Shown here: piece by piece, positions 13,741 through 21,160 of the stretch
How positions within the stretch are numbered: the first letter of the stretch is position 1
Layout: each line of letters begins with the position of its first letter
Assembly: GCA_024398785.1 (NCBI GenBank)
Contig: JAKSIO010000016.1
Coordinates: 1 to 45,444, forward strand
Origin: Bacteroidaceae bacterium
GTDB taxonomy: Bacteria; Bacteroidota; Bacteroidia; Bacteroidales; Bacteroidaceae
Reading direction: 5' to 3'
Length of the DNA: 45,444 bases
Made by a program: the position numbers and the translations under genes
Notes under the pieces: generated by a model
Databases searched by the model: none
What the model was told of the DNA's origin: nothing
The model's input: only the letters and a program-made list of their open reading frames with translations

Positions 13741-13875
13741 ATGAAAAACACAATAACATTGGTTTTCAAAAAGAAAGGAATGCTCATGGTGCAGAAGCCG
13801 ATGAAATCTATGCGTGACATCACAATCCAGACTATGGAGAAAAGCGGATGGAAGCTCTGGAAGCAGTTCGGATGA
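13741..13875 (+). CDS. Small basic protein (44 aa)
   Basis: ATG after AAAGGAGGTGGGGATATT. A strand (NTITLVFKKKG), then MSMRDITIQTMEKSGWKLWKQFG-like helix and turn; the sequence is basic. No family is recognised. It is the first gene after the promoter at 13664, which makes it likely to be real. Confidence 0.6.
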   Translation: MKNTITLVFKKKGMLMVQKPMKSMRDITIQTMEKSGWKLWKQFG

Positions 13876-13915
13876 AAGCGGCAACGAATGGCGACATGAA
13901 AGTGAGGATCTGAAC

Positions 13916-14023
13916 ATGAAACAGTACGACGAGTTTGCAAATACATTGCTTACAACCTGCATGAAGCTGTCAGGGCTTTTGGCTTTTGCAGTCACTGTGC
14001 TGCACGGAATGTGTATTATTTAA
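13916..14023 (+). CDS. Small single-span membrane protein (35 aa)
   Basis: ATG 13916 follows GTGAGGA. The protein MKQYDEFANTLLTTCMKLSG is followed by LLAFAVTVLHGMCII, a likely membrane helix at the C-terminus. Tiny membrane proteins like this are frequent in phage early regions. Function unknown. Confidence 0.5.
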   Translation: MKQYDEFANTLLTTCMKLSGLLAFAVTVLHGMCII

Positions 14024-14025
14024 TA

Positions 14026-14200
14026 ACGCTCCTGAGCAGTCGAGCGAATCGGCTGCATCCCAATGGGCTGCCCACACGCACCGCGGAGCGTGAAGTCTTG
14101 TAGAGTGTTTGGGCGCGACCTACAAACGAATCTGGCTACGGCATGGAACTTGACCGCAAAGGCTACCAGACAGCGGTGACAACTCGGAAAGACGAGCATC
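14026..14200 (+). ncRNA. Structured non-coding stretch upstream of the tRNA-like gene
   Basis: No coding frame with a ribosome site fits here. Several stems can be drawn: ACGCTCC (14026) with GGAGCGT (about 14092-14098), TTGTAG with CTACAA near 14098-14130, TCTGG with CCAGA about 14131-14171, and CTCG-GAAAGA-CGAG at 14183-14196. The density of stems next to a tRNA-like gene suggests a transcribed structured RNA, perhaps decayed tRNA genes, since no TTCGA arm is visible. The identity is open. Confidence 0.3.
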
Positions 14201-14201
14201 T

Positions 14202-14272
14202 GGAACAGTAGCAAAGTGGTAATGCCGTCGGTACAAGCCGTAAAGTCGCAGGTTCGATTCCTGCCTGTTCCA
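14202..14272 (+). tRNA. tRNA-like gene with an atypical anticodon arm
   Basis: A perfect 7-bp acceptor stem GGAACAG/CTGTTCC, a discriminator A and a perfect T arm GCAGG-TTCGATT-CCTGC; the D arm is GCA-...GTGGTA...-TGC (3 bp). The anticodon arm is poor: CGG-TACAAG-CCG gives 3 bp around a 6-base loop, and no 5-bp stem with a U33-containing 7-base loop can be drawn well. No CCA is encoded. It is either a degenerate tRNA or a tRNA mimic, so I assign no amino acid. Confidence 0.6.
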
Positions 14273-14314
14273 TTCAAGCAAATACTCAAAAATTTATTAA
14301 GGAGGTTTTGAACT

Positions 14315-14602
14315 ATGGCACACGAAAATTTGCAATTGAGAAACTGCGCTGATTGCACTCACTACGGAGAGCGATGCATTCCCGCTCCGAACGGATGCGA
14401 ACACTTCTCTCCAGCGTACAAGAAACCTGCACCCGACCCACAGCAGATTTATCTTGACGGTTGGCAGGCAGGTTTCAAGGCAGGTGCGGAATCCGTATTG
14501 CGCAAGCGTCAGACTGATTCTTTCGACCGCGAGGAGGAGGCTTACAATGATCGCCCTATGACTGATTCTGAAATAGCTCAGGAGTGCGCAAGGAGGGGAT
14601 AA
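14315..14602 (+). CDS. Small Cys-rich, probably Zn-binding protein (95 aa)
   Basis: ATG after AAGGAGGTTTTGAACT. The N-terminal part CADCTHYGERCIPAPNGCEHF has four Cys plus His spaced like a small zinc knuckle. A YLDGWQAGFKAGAESVLRKR helix follows, then an acidic tail. Similar small proteins are common in Clostridia phages but have no known role. It is directly followed by the PemK-like gene (1 base apart). Confidence 0.65.
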   Translation: MAHENLQLRNCADCTHYGERCIPAPNGCEHFSPAYKKPAPDPQQIYLDGWQAGFKAGAESVLRKRQTDSFDREEEAYNDRPMTDSEIAQECARRG

Positions 14603-14603
14603 G

Positions 14604-15071
14604 ATGATTAAGCGCGGTGAGGTTTATTACATACTCAAAGAGGATAGTCAAAACTCTGGATGCGAAATGCGTTCAAGCCGTCCTGCAATTGTTGTATCGA
14701 ATGATAAAGCTAATCTGCATTCACCTGTGATTGAAGTGGTCTATTTGACTACTCAGGAAAAGAAAGACCTGCCGACACACGTTGCAATCAACAGCACTGG
14801 CAGACGTTCAACGGCTTTATGTGAACAGATTCACAGTGTTTCAGTTGACCGAGTGTCAGATTGCTTGGGTGTATGTACTGATTCGGAAATGCAGATGATT
14901 GACATTGCGCTGGCTGTCAGTGTAGGGATTAACTTTGGTGAACCGCTTGAAGCAGTGCTTGAACAAACCAATGATGATGTTGATGTTGTACGGGTTATAG
15001 CGGAGCGTGATACGTACAAGACCATGTATGAGCATCTTCTGTCCAAAGTGATTGGAGGTTATAATGGATAA
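14604..15071 (+). CDS. PemK/MazF-family endoribonuclease-like protein
   Basis: 155 residues, ATG after AAGGAGGGGATAAG. The N-terminus KRGEVYYILKEDS, then SSRPAIVVSND, and VIEVVYLTTQEKK match the beta-barrel of PemK/MazF toxins (GdiY...RPvlvisND). A segment STALCEQIHSVSVDRV corresponds to the conserved D-k-R region. A 45-residue helical extension follows. MazF-type proteins cut mRNA at short sequences. No antitoxin-like partner is seen; the upstream 95-residue Zn protein or the downstream Zn-ribbon protein would be unusual partners. In phages such orphan genes may shut down the host or act as regulators. Confidence 0.8.
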   Translation: MIKRGEVYYILKEDSQNSGCEMRSSRPAIVVSNDKANLHSPVIEVVYLTTQEKKDLPTHVAINSTGRRSTALCEQIHSVSVDRVSDCLGVCTDSEMQMIDIALAVSVGINFGEPLEAVLEQTNDDVDVVRVIAERDTYKTMYEHLLSKVIGGYNG

Positions 15072-15357
15072 TATTTGTGTTTGCTGCGGTGAGCCGATTC
15101 CAGAGGGTAGGCAGGTTTGCGCAAAGTGCGAGAAAGTCCCGTGCTACGGATGCACTGATCGTTCCTGCGGTTGTCACGATTCCTGCGAGAGATACGCTCT
15201 TTATCGTAAGGGTCAGGATGCAAAGCTCGCTGTTAAAGAGAAAGCTTGGAGAACGAGAAACGATTATATCCATTTCAAAAACGAGAGCTTTGACAAGCGC
15301 AACCGCGAGCTGCTGAAAAAAGGCAAGAAAATCAATTCGAAGTTTCGGAGGAAATGA
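15064..15357 (+). CDS. Zinc-ribbon protein (97 aa)
   Basis: ATG 15064 with GGAGGTTATA upstream, overlapping the PemK-like stop by 8 bases. CVCCGEPIPEGRQVCAKC is a classic zinc ribbon, followed by a second Cys cluster CYGCTDRSCGCHDSC and a basic C-terminal helix ending KKINSKFRRK. Likely binds nucleic acid or protein. No specific family name. The overlap links it to the PemK-like gene in expression. Confidence 0.7.
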   Translation: MDNICVCCGEPIPEGRQVCAKCEKVPCYGCTDRSCGCHDSCERYALYRKGQDAKLAVKEKAWRTRNDYIHFKNESFDKRNRELLKKGKKINSKFRRK

Positions 15358-15446
15358 GTATGTTTCAGTTCATTATTGGTTATGTTCTCGGAATTTCCAG
15401 TATTACAATCGCAGCGATTGCGATGTCACACGACAACAAGAAATGA
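15354..15446 (+). CDS. DUF3789-like mini membrane protein (30 aa)
   Basis: ATG 15354 overlaps the previous stop (ATGA) and has CGGAGG upstream. MSMFQFIIGYVLGISSITIA, then AIAMSHDNKK: one membrane helix and a short charged tail. It matches in size and form the DUF3789 proteins of Clostridia phages. Function unknown. Confidence 0.65.
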   Translation: MSMFQFIIGYVLGISSITIAAIAMSHDNKK

Positions 15447-15457
15447 GGTGTGTTTAA

Positions 15458-15766
15458 TTGAATACTGACCAGAAACAGAAATGCAAGTTCATCGCTGATC
15501 ATTACGGCGAAAAGAAACAGGAGATTCAGGCGGTGCAGGAGTTTACCGAGCTGAACCTGCTGCTGACCAAGCGACCTGACCAGCGCAAGCAAATGAATTT
15601 CCGCGAGGAAGTCAAGGGCGAGATTGCCGACTGCCTGATTATGATTGAGCAGTTGCAACAGATTCACGGTATCTCGGATGGCGAGCTTTTCAATACGGTT
15701 GAGTTTAAGCTAGCACGGCAGCTCCACCGTATCGAAAGTGAGGTGCAGAAGAATGCGACCGATTGA
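15458..15766 (+). CDS. MazG-like nucleotide pyrophosphohydrolase-like protein, TTG start
   Basis: 102 residues from TTG 15458 (TGAGGTG 7 bases upstream). Residues about 27-35 QEFTELNLLL and 50-62 EEVKGEIADCLIMIEQL resemble the paired ExxE / ExxxD helices of the all-alpha MazG-like fold, and VEFKLARQLHRIE is the usual C-terminal helix of the phage group. MazG-like enzymes hydrolyse nucleoside triphosphates; in phages they can lower (p)ppGpp or alter dNTP pools. The first metal motif is weak (EFTEL rather than EExxE), so activity is uncertain. Confidence 0.65.
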   Translation: MNTDQKQKCKFIADHYGEKKQEIQAVQEFTELNLLLTKRPDQRKQMNFREEVKGEIADCLIMIEQLQQIHGISDGELFNTVEFKLARQLHRIESEVQKNATD

Positions 15767-16046
15767 TGCGGATACGCTATATAGTAAATTGCATTCTATC
15801 GGTGGATGCGATGCAAAAGATGAATTTGCGAAAGGGTACGATGACGGAGTAAGCGCGGCTATTGATTGTTTGCAGGATGCGCAAACGATTTACGTTTCGC
15901 CTGTAAAGGACAAGGAAAACGACCGCATCAAGCAGCTTGAAAAGATGGTCGAGGATCTGCGCGATGAACTTGCAACGTGCAACTGGATCATCGACAGGCA
16001 ATGTGCCGAAATCGAAAAATTGAAGAAGAAAAAGCGAGGTTTTTAG
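15753..16046 (+). CDS. Small phage protein with C-terminal coiled coil (97 aa)
   Basis: ATG 15753 is chosen because MRPIDADTLYSKL is the typical beginning of a Clostridia-phage family; the frame is open from 15738. The N-terminal domain is followed by a coiled coil (IKQLEKMVEDLRDELATC, then AEIEKLKKKK). It overlaps the MazG-like gene by 14 bases. Function unknown. Confidence 0.65.
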   Translation: MRPIDADTLYSKLHSIGGCDAKDEFAKGYDDGVSAAIDCLQDAQTIYVSPVKDKENDRIKQLEKMVEDLRDELATCNWIIDRQCAEIEKLKKKKRGF

Positions 16047-16047
16047 A

Positions 16048-16236
16048 ATGATTATTCTTGCACTTTCAATGGTCATTATCATTTATATTTGTGTAAAGGG
16101 TTGGCAGATCGCTTTGACTGACAAGCTGCATGAGGATGCAGAGCATTACGCAGAGCAGCGGTATCTTGAACACATCAATAACACTCGATACAAGGTGCAT
16201 ATCAAGCAGCGCATTGTTGACGAGATGCGGAGGTGA
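16048..16236 (+). CDS. Small N-terminally anchored protein (62 aa)
   Basis: ATG one base after the previous stop, with a GCGAGGTTTTTAG site. Residues 1-17 (MIILALSMVIIIYICVK) are a membrane anchor; the rest is charged and helical. No family is recognised. The end overlaps the GGAGG site of the polymerase gene. Confidence 0.6.
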   Translation: MIILALSMVIIIYICVKGWQIALTDKLHEDAEHYAEQRYLEHINNTRYKVHIKQRIVDEMRR

Positions 16237-16241
16237 TTCCT

Positions 16242-17954
16242 ATGACGCTTCTCTTTTATGATTGGGAGGTATTCAAGTACGATAATCTTGTCGTAATCAT
16301 TGATCCCGAACATAGAAAAGAACTGGTTTTCGTAAACGACACCGATGGATTTCATATGTTTTATGAAGATCATAAAAATGACATCTGGATTGGTTACAAC
16401 AGCCGCAACTATGACCAGTACATATCGAAAGCGGCATTGTGCGGTTTCAATCTGAAAGAAGTAAACGACTTCATCATCGTGCAAGGAAAAAAGGGTTTCC
16501 AGTATAGCAGTCTGTTTCGTAAATTCCCAATCATTGACTATGATGTAACTACTGGTTTTCATGGATTGAAACAGTTGGAGGGATTCATGGGGAATGACAT
16601 CCGCGAAACATCCGTACCGTTCAATATTGACCGACCTTTGACAAAAGAGGAGATTGCGGAAACAATCAAGTATTGCAGACATGATGTAGAGCAGACCATT
16701 GAGGTGTTCTTCCGTAGAAAGGCTCGATTTGACGCTCAACTGGCGTTGGTGAAGACTTTCGGCTTGCCGCTATCCTACATATCCAAAACCCAAGCGCAGC
16801 TTGCAGCGGTCATTCTAGGGGCAAAGACGCGCAGAGTTACTTATAATGACGAATGGGATATTCGTATGCCTGAAACTTTGAAGCTTGGCAAGTACGCTCA
16901 TGTTGCGGAATGGTTCTTGAATAAGCGAAATCATGATGTGGAGGCAAAGCTTGACTGCATGATTGCAGGTGTACCTCATGTGGTCGCTTGGGGCGGTATT
17001 CATGGGGCAATATCCGAGTATCATTACACCTGCAAAGATGACGAGCTGTTGATCATGGCAGACGTAGACCAGCTTTACCCGACACTCATGGTTAGATATC
17101 ATTTGCTATCCCGTGCGGTGCAGGAGTACCAGAAATTCGAGAACATTCTCGCAACTTCCTTGCGTCTGAAAGCCGAGAAGAAAAAGAAAGAACGTCAACC
17201 GTACAAAGACATCTGCAATATCACATACGGTGCTGAGGGTGACGCATATAATCCGATGTATGACCCACTTCACAGACGCTTGGTGTGTGTCTACGGACAG
17301 GTTCTTATCGTAGACCTTATCGAGAAGATTGAGGGTTTCTGCGAGCTGATACAGTCTAACACGGACGGTATCTTAATCAAAATCAAAAAGGATGATTTTG
17401 ATAAACTTGACGATGCCGTTTATGAGTGGGAGGAACGGACGGGTCTGCATATGTCATTCGACCTTTACAAGCGTATCGTGCAGAAAGATGTGAATAACTA
17501 CATCGCGGTTGATCTGGACGGCAATATAAAGTCCAAGGGTGGATATGTGAAAGAGCTTTCCGATTTGGACAACGACCTGCCTATCGTGAACAAGGCAATT
17601 GTAGACTATTTTGTGCATGGCATTGTTCCACATAGAACAATATCTGAGTGCAATGACCTCATGCAGTTTCAGAAAATTGTACGAGTGTCAAGCAAGTATT
17701 CGCATGGTGTGTGGAACGGTCAGCGGTTGAATGATAAGACATTTCGAGTATTTGCATCCAAGCGACCGCTGGACGGGTTTATCGGCAAGTGCAAGAGTGA
17801 GGTATCTAAACCTGAAAAGTTTGCGAATACACCTGACCGTTGCTTTATCTGGAATGAATCTGTAATTGGTGTCCCGTGTCCTGATTATTTGGACAAATTG
17901 TGGTACATTGATTTGGCAGAAACAAGAATCAAACAATTCGGGCAAACAGTCTGA
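16242..17954 (+). CDS. Family B-like DNA polymerase with 3'-5' exonuclease
   Basis: 570 residues; ATG 16242 follows CGGAGG by 9 bases, preferred to GTG 16233. Exonuclease motifs: YDWE (Asp7, Glu9), GYNSRNYD (about 51-58) and YCRHDVE (144-150). Polymerase motifs: A DVDQLYP (274-280), B K...NITYG (about 322-330) and C QSNTDG (371-376), which differs from the usual YxDTDS. It is short for a family B enzyme and has no obvious terminal-protein insertion. It replicates the phage genome with the primase-helicase just downstream. Most phages with this gene neighbourhood carry a family A polymerase, so the B type is notable. Confidence 0.82.
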   Translation: MTLLFYDWEVFKYDNLVVIIDPEHRKELVFVNDTDGFHMFYEDHKNDIWIGYNSRNYDQYISKAALCGFNLKEVNDFIIVQGKKGFQYSSLFRKFPIIDYDVTTGFHGLKQLEGFMGNDIRETSVPFNIDRPLTKEEIAETIKYCRHDVEQTIEVFFRRKARFDAQLALVKTFGLPLSYISKTQAQLAAVILGAKTRRVTYNDEWDIRMPETLKLGKYAHVAEWFLNKRNHDVEAKLDCMIAGVPHVVAWGGIHGAISEYHYTCKDDELLIMADVDQLYPTLMVRYHLLSRAVQEYQKFENILATSLRLKAEKKKKERQPYKDICNITYGAEGDAYNPMYDPLHRRLVCVYGQVLIVDLIEKIEGFCELIQSNTDGILIKIKKDDFDKLDDAVYEWEERTGLHMSFDLYKRIVQKDVNNYIAVDLDGNIKSKGGYVKELSDLDNDLPIVNKAIVDYFVHGIVPHRTISECNDLMQFQKIVRVSSKYSHGVWNGQRLNDKTFRVFASKRPLDGFIGKCKSEVSKPEKFANTPDRCFIWNESVIGVPCPDYLDKLWYIDLAETRIKQFGQTV

Positions 17955-17972
17955 TTACTGGGAGATACAGCT

Positions 17973-19865
17973 ATGACTTTCTTTGATGCTTATATTAAAA
18001 CGAAACACAAAAGATGTGTTCAGAAGTTCAAGGGTGTTCCTGCTGCGGACCTGATGACATATGAACAGGCTTCACAGCTTGATGAATTTGCAGGACGGCT
18101 CGCTCCTGATGCGGTGCTGATTGATATTGACGATAAGGTGCAGGGCGAGCGGCTGTTGGATATTGTCGATAAACTGCAACTGAATTGTCAAGTGCGCGAA
18201 ACTACTCGTGGTTTTCACTTCTATTTCAAAAACGCTGGAATTGATAAATGCGGAACGCACGTTAAGCTGGCTCTCGGCTTGTCTGCGGACATCAAGGTGG
18301 GTTCAAAGTGTTCCTATGCCGTCCTGAAAACGGACGGCAAGGAACGCCCTGTCGTGTATGATATAGAGGAGGATGAACAATACCAGACTGTTCCGCGCTG
18401 GTTGTTCCCTGTCGGAAATTCTGGAGTAGACCTCTGGCAGATGGGCGACGGTGACGGCAGAAACCAAGCACTGTTCAATTACATTCTGACATTGCAATCG
18501 GCAGGCTTCACAAAAGAGGAAATCAGGGAGTGCATCACGATCATAAATGATTACATCCTGAAAAAACCGCTCCCGAAAACGGAGCTGGAAACAATCCTCC
18601 GTGACGAGGCTTTCACAAAACCGTCATTTTTCAATGACAAAGGCACGTTCCTTTTCGATGTATTCGCAAAATACCTGATTTCTGCACATAACATCGTGAA
18701 GATTAACGGTCAGCTGCATATCTACAAAGACGGAGTTTATGTGCTTGGATATAATGAAATTGAATCGCAGATGATTAAGCATATCTCAAATCTAAATCAG
18801 CAAAAGCGGAAAGAGGTTTTGAGTTATTTGAACCTGCTGATTACGGAAAATAAAATCCCTACATCTGCGAGCTGCATTGCATTTTCAAACGGAGTGTATG
18901 ACCTTGACACTGGGCAATTTATGGACTTTTCCCCGTCACTGGTCATCACGAACAAAATCAATCACAATTACAACCCGTCTGCATATTCGCAGGTTGCGGA
19001 TAAAACACTCGATAAGCTTTCATGTAATGACCCTGCAATCAGGGCGTTGCTGGAAGAAGTAATCGGCTACTGTTTCTATCGCAGGAATGAGCTTAGAAAA
19101 GCCTTTATCCTGACTGGCGACAAACACAATGGAAAGAGTACATTTCTGGATATGATAATGTCATTGCTTGGAACGGAGAACACGGTATCTCTTGATCTGA
19201 AAGAGCTTGGCGACCGTTTCAAGACTGCGGAACTGTTCGGAAAATTGGCGAACATCGGTGATGATATCGGTGACGAGTTCATTGCGAATCCTGCGGTGTT
19301 CAAGAAAGTGGTATCTGGCGACCGTATCAATGCAGAACGCAAGGGACAAGACCCGTTTGATTTCAACAGCTATGCGAAACAGCTGTTCTCTGCAAATAAC
19401 ATTCCTCGTATCAAGGACAAAAGCGGTGCAGTAATCGACCGCCTGATTATCGTTCCGTTTGAGGCATCATTCACGAAAGATGACCCTGACTTTGACCCGT
19501 ACATAAAATATAAGCTCCGTGAGGAAAGCGTCATGGAATACCTCATACAGTTGGGCTTAAAGGGGCTTGTTCGCGTTCTGGAAAACAGAGCGTTCACTAC
19601 TAGCGGAAAGATTGTAGAACAGCTGCAAGAGTACGAGGAGAGCAATAATCCTATCCTGCTGTTTTTCAAAGAGAACACCGCATCGGATATCGCAAATGAA
19701 CCTACAAAGACTGTTTACGCTCGGTATAATGAGTTTTGTATCGTAAACGGCTTTTCACCTATCAGCAATATTGAGTTTTCAAAGCAGGTCAAGAAATTCT
19801 ACGCGCTGACCGTGACTGTTAAGAGAGTAGACGGAAAATCTGTAAGGATTTTTTCAAGAGAGTGA
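17973..19865 (+). CDS. Primase-helicase: AEP-like primase plus D5/SF3 helicase
   Basis: 630 residues. The N-terminal part has LIDIDD (50-54), then ETTRGFHFYF (76-85) and ADIKVG, the pattern of archaeo-eukaryotic-type prim-pol domains. A D5_N-like linker follows. The SF3 helicase has Walker A GDKHNGKST (382-390), Walker B KLANIGDDI (424-432) and motif C LFSANN (471-476), then a D5 C-terminal region ending in a winged helix. Such proteins initiate and unwind at iteron origins in phage satellites and phages. An iteron/AT-rich element lies downstream of it, at 20194-20572. Confidence 0.9.
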   Translation: MTFFDAYIKTKHKRCVQKFKGVPAADLMTYEQASQLDEFAGRLAPDAVLIDIDDKVQGERLLDIVDKLQLNCQVRETTRGFHFYFKNAGIDKCGTHVKLALGLSADIKVGSKCSYAVLKTDGKERPVVYDIEEDEQYQTVPRWLFPVGNSGVDLWQMGDGDGRNQALFNYILTLQSAGFTKEEIRECITIINDYILKKPLPKTELETILRDEAFTKPSFFNDKGTFLFDVFAKYLISAHNIVKINGQLHIYKDGVYVLGYNEIESQMIKHISNLNQQKRKEVLSYLNLLITENKIPTSASCIAFSNGVYDLDTGQFMDFSPSLVITNKINHNYNPSAYSQVADKTLDKLSCNDPAIRALLEEVIGYCFYRRNELRKAFILTGDKHNGKSTFLDMIMSLLGTENTVSLDLKELGDRFKTAELFGKLANIGDDIGDEFIANPAVFKKVVSGDRINAERKGQDPFDFNSYAKQLFSANNIPRIKDKSGAVIDRLIIVPFEASFTKDDPDFDPYIKYKLREESVMEYLIQLGLKGLVRVLENRAFTTSGKIVEQLQEYEESNNPILLFFKENTASDIANEPTKTVYARYNEFCIVNGFSPISNIEFSKQVKKFYALTVTVKRVDGKSVRIFSRE

Positions 19866-19876
19866 GGTATAAAATA

Positions 19877-20182
19877 ATGGGTGATGTATTGAAGCACGAG
19901 TATTCAGAGCAGTTCGACAATGAACGAAAGCATCGTGTGGAAGTAAGTTTTTACAAGTACGGCTCTGCACGCGATAACTTTGCAAGCGGTCGTGTTGATG
20001 CTCTGGCGACTGCGGAACTCTGCATTGATGCTTTCAAGCACGATCATAACTTAGAGCATATTGTGGATGCCGCAAACTATCTGATGTTCAGATACAAGTA
20101 TCCTCTTGACGGCGATTTTTTCAAACCGACTGACAGCTCAGGAAGTGTCGGAACGGTGGGAACGCCTATCAACATGGAATAA
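19877..20182 (+). CDS. Small conserved early protein (101 aa)
   Basis: ATG 19877, 11 bases after the primase-helicase stop, with a GTGAGGT site. The region ELCIDAFKHDHNLEHIVDAANYLMFRYKYP is helical and resembles proteins that follow primase genes in Clostridia phages; function unknown. It is the last gene of the early operon and is followed by a strong terminator. Confidence 0.6.
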   Translation: MGDVLKHEYSEQFDNERKHRVEVSFYKYGSARDNFASGRVDALATAELCIDAFKHDHNLEHIVDAANYLMFRYKYPLDGDFFKPTDSSGSVGTVGTPINME

Positions 20183-20187
20183 CGAGC

Positions 20188-20231
20188 AAAGAGCGTTACA
20201 CTTTAGGAAACTAAAGCGTAACGCTCTTTTT
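20188..20231 (+). terminator. Early-operon terminator built from iteron sequence
   Basis: AAAGAGCGTTAC-a-CTTTAG, loop GAAA, CTAAAG-c-GTAACGCTCTTT, then TTTT: about 18 bp with one mismatch. Its arms contain GTTACACTTT and GTAAC, the iteron of the adjacent element, so the terminator and origin-like repeat overlap. Confidence 0.9.
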
Positions 20232-20572
20232 ATATGAAATGTGAGCTGATGCGTGGTTTACTGGATGATTGAAGCGTTACACTTGTTACAGATGATTTCT
20301 GGAAAGTGTAACGCTTATTTTGTGCGTAGGAGCGCGGTTTCTGAATGAGCGTTACAGATGTTACACTTGTTTTCAATTTCTTTATATATTAGATATTATC
20401 ATAATGTATTATGCTTAGTATGTATGCAGTATATATTATATATAAGAAAAATATAGTATATAGAGGGATTTATCTGTAACAAGTGTAATACCGCGTAAAT
20501 ACGTTGTTTTCAAGTGTAACAAGTGTAACGCAAGTGTAACAATGTGTAACATCGCGTAAATACGTTGTTTTC
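20194..20572. repeat. Iteron/AT-rich element II, origin-like
   Basis: About a dozen GTTACA/TGTAAC iterons around an AT-rich core (about 20379-20463). Left of the core: GTTACACTTGTTACAGATG (20276-), GTTACAGATGTTACACTTG (20351-). Right of it: CTGTAACAAGTGTAATACC (20475-) and a run of four AAGTGTAAC-type copies (20512-20550). A 20-base direct repeat begins CGCGTAAATACGTTG at 20493 and 20553. The core end ATATAGTATATAG and the following TTATCTGTAACAAGTGTAA match element I at 5586-5625. It lies after the primase-helicase operon, like replication origins of iteron-using phage satellites. No gene is present from 20183 to 20674. Confidence 0.8.
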
Positions 20573-20591
20573 CGCAATATTCTGAAAACTC

Positions 20592-20620
20592 TTGACAAAT
20601 GGGAATTATTGTGGTATAAT
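20592..20620 (+). promoter_or_regulatory. Promoter of the holin operon
   Basis: TTGACA (20592-20597), 17-base spacer ending GTGG, TATAAT (20615-20620): consensus boxes. Only the right half of the dyad is kept. The leader then contains three AACTGAT repeats before GGAGGTCGGAGT and the holin ATG. It may also drive the packaging and late genes beyond. Confidence 0.85.
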
Positions 20621-20674
20621 ATATTCAGAAAATAACTGATAACTGATAACTGAATATCGAATGGAGGTCGGAGT

Positions 20675-20941
20675 ATGTTTGATGCGTATTTGAATCCTGA
20701 GCTTGCAATCTTGTCCGCGCTGTTGTATGCGGTTGGAACTTGGATTAAAAAGTCGGAATTGAATGACAAATATATTCCGACCATTTTGGGTATTATCGGA
20801 ATTATTCTTGCTACGGGATATATCTGCATCATGGGTGGATTCAATGCGAAAAACGTGTTCAACGGCATCATGCAGGGCATCCTTTATGCTGGAGCGTCCG
20901 TATACACCAACCAGATCGTGAAACAAGCGAAAGAGGAGTAA
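20675..20941 (+). CDS. Holin
   Basis: 88 residues with three hydrophobic stretches: residues about 9-23 (ELAILSALLYAVGTW), 34-54 (IPTILGIIGIILATGYICIMG) and 63-80. The short charged C-terminus (KQAKEE) and size match phage holins that release the endolysin across the membrane. ATG after GGAGGTCGGAGT. It is followed by a second small membrane protein. Confidence 0.8.
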   Translation: MFDAYLNPELAILSALLYAVGTWIKKSELNDKYIPTILGIIGIILATGYICIMGGFNAKNVFNGIMQGILYAGASVYTNQIVKQAKEE

Positions 20942-20943
20942 TT

Positions 20944-21156
20944 ATGAACGACACAGTAATCATTGCAATAATTAGTCTGTTGGGAACATTGTTCGGAACA
21001 CTCGGCGGTATCGTTGCAAGCAATAAACTGGTTGACTTTCGTCTGAAATCACTTGAAGAAAAAGTGGAAAAACACAATTCTGTTGTTGAGCGGACGTATA
21101 AGCTGGAGAGTGAAGTCGAAAGCTTAAAAGAAACGGTTCATAGTATGCAGGGGTGA
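20944..21156 (+). CDS. Holin-accessory membrane protein (XhlA-like)
   Basis: 70 residues. Residues 4-25 (TVIIAIISLLGTLFGTLGGIVA) are a membrane helix; the rest is a coiled coil (LKSLEEKVEKHNSVVERTY, ESEVESLKETV). This layout is common in proteins encoded next to holins in Gram-positive phages. ATG two bases past the holin stop; the pair is one unit. Confidence 0.75.
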   Translation: MNDTVIIAIISLLGTLFGTLGGIVASNKLVDFRLKSLEEKVEKHNSVVERTYKLESEVESLKETVHSMQG

Positions 21157-21160
21157 TTGA

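Noticed and set aside
14020..14358. Minus-strand open frame containing GTGRNRTCDF
   Set aside because: That peptide is the usual false translation of the reverse strand of a tRNA gene; it supports the tRNA-like call, not a protein.
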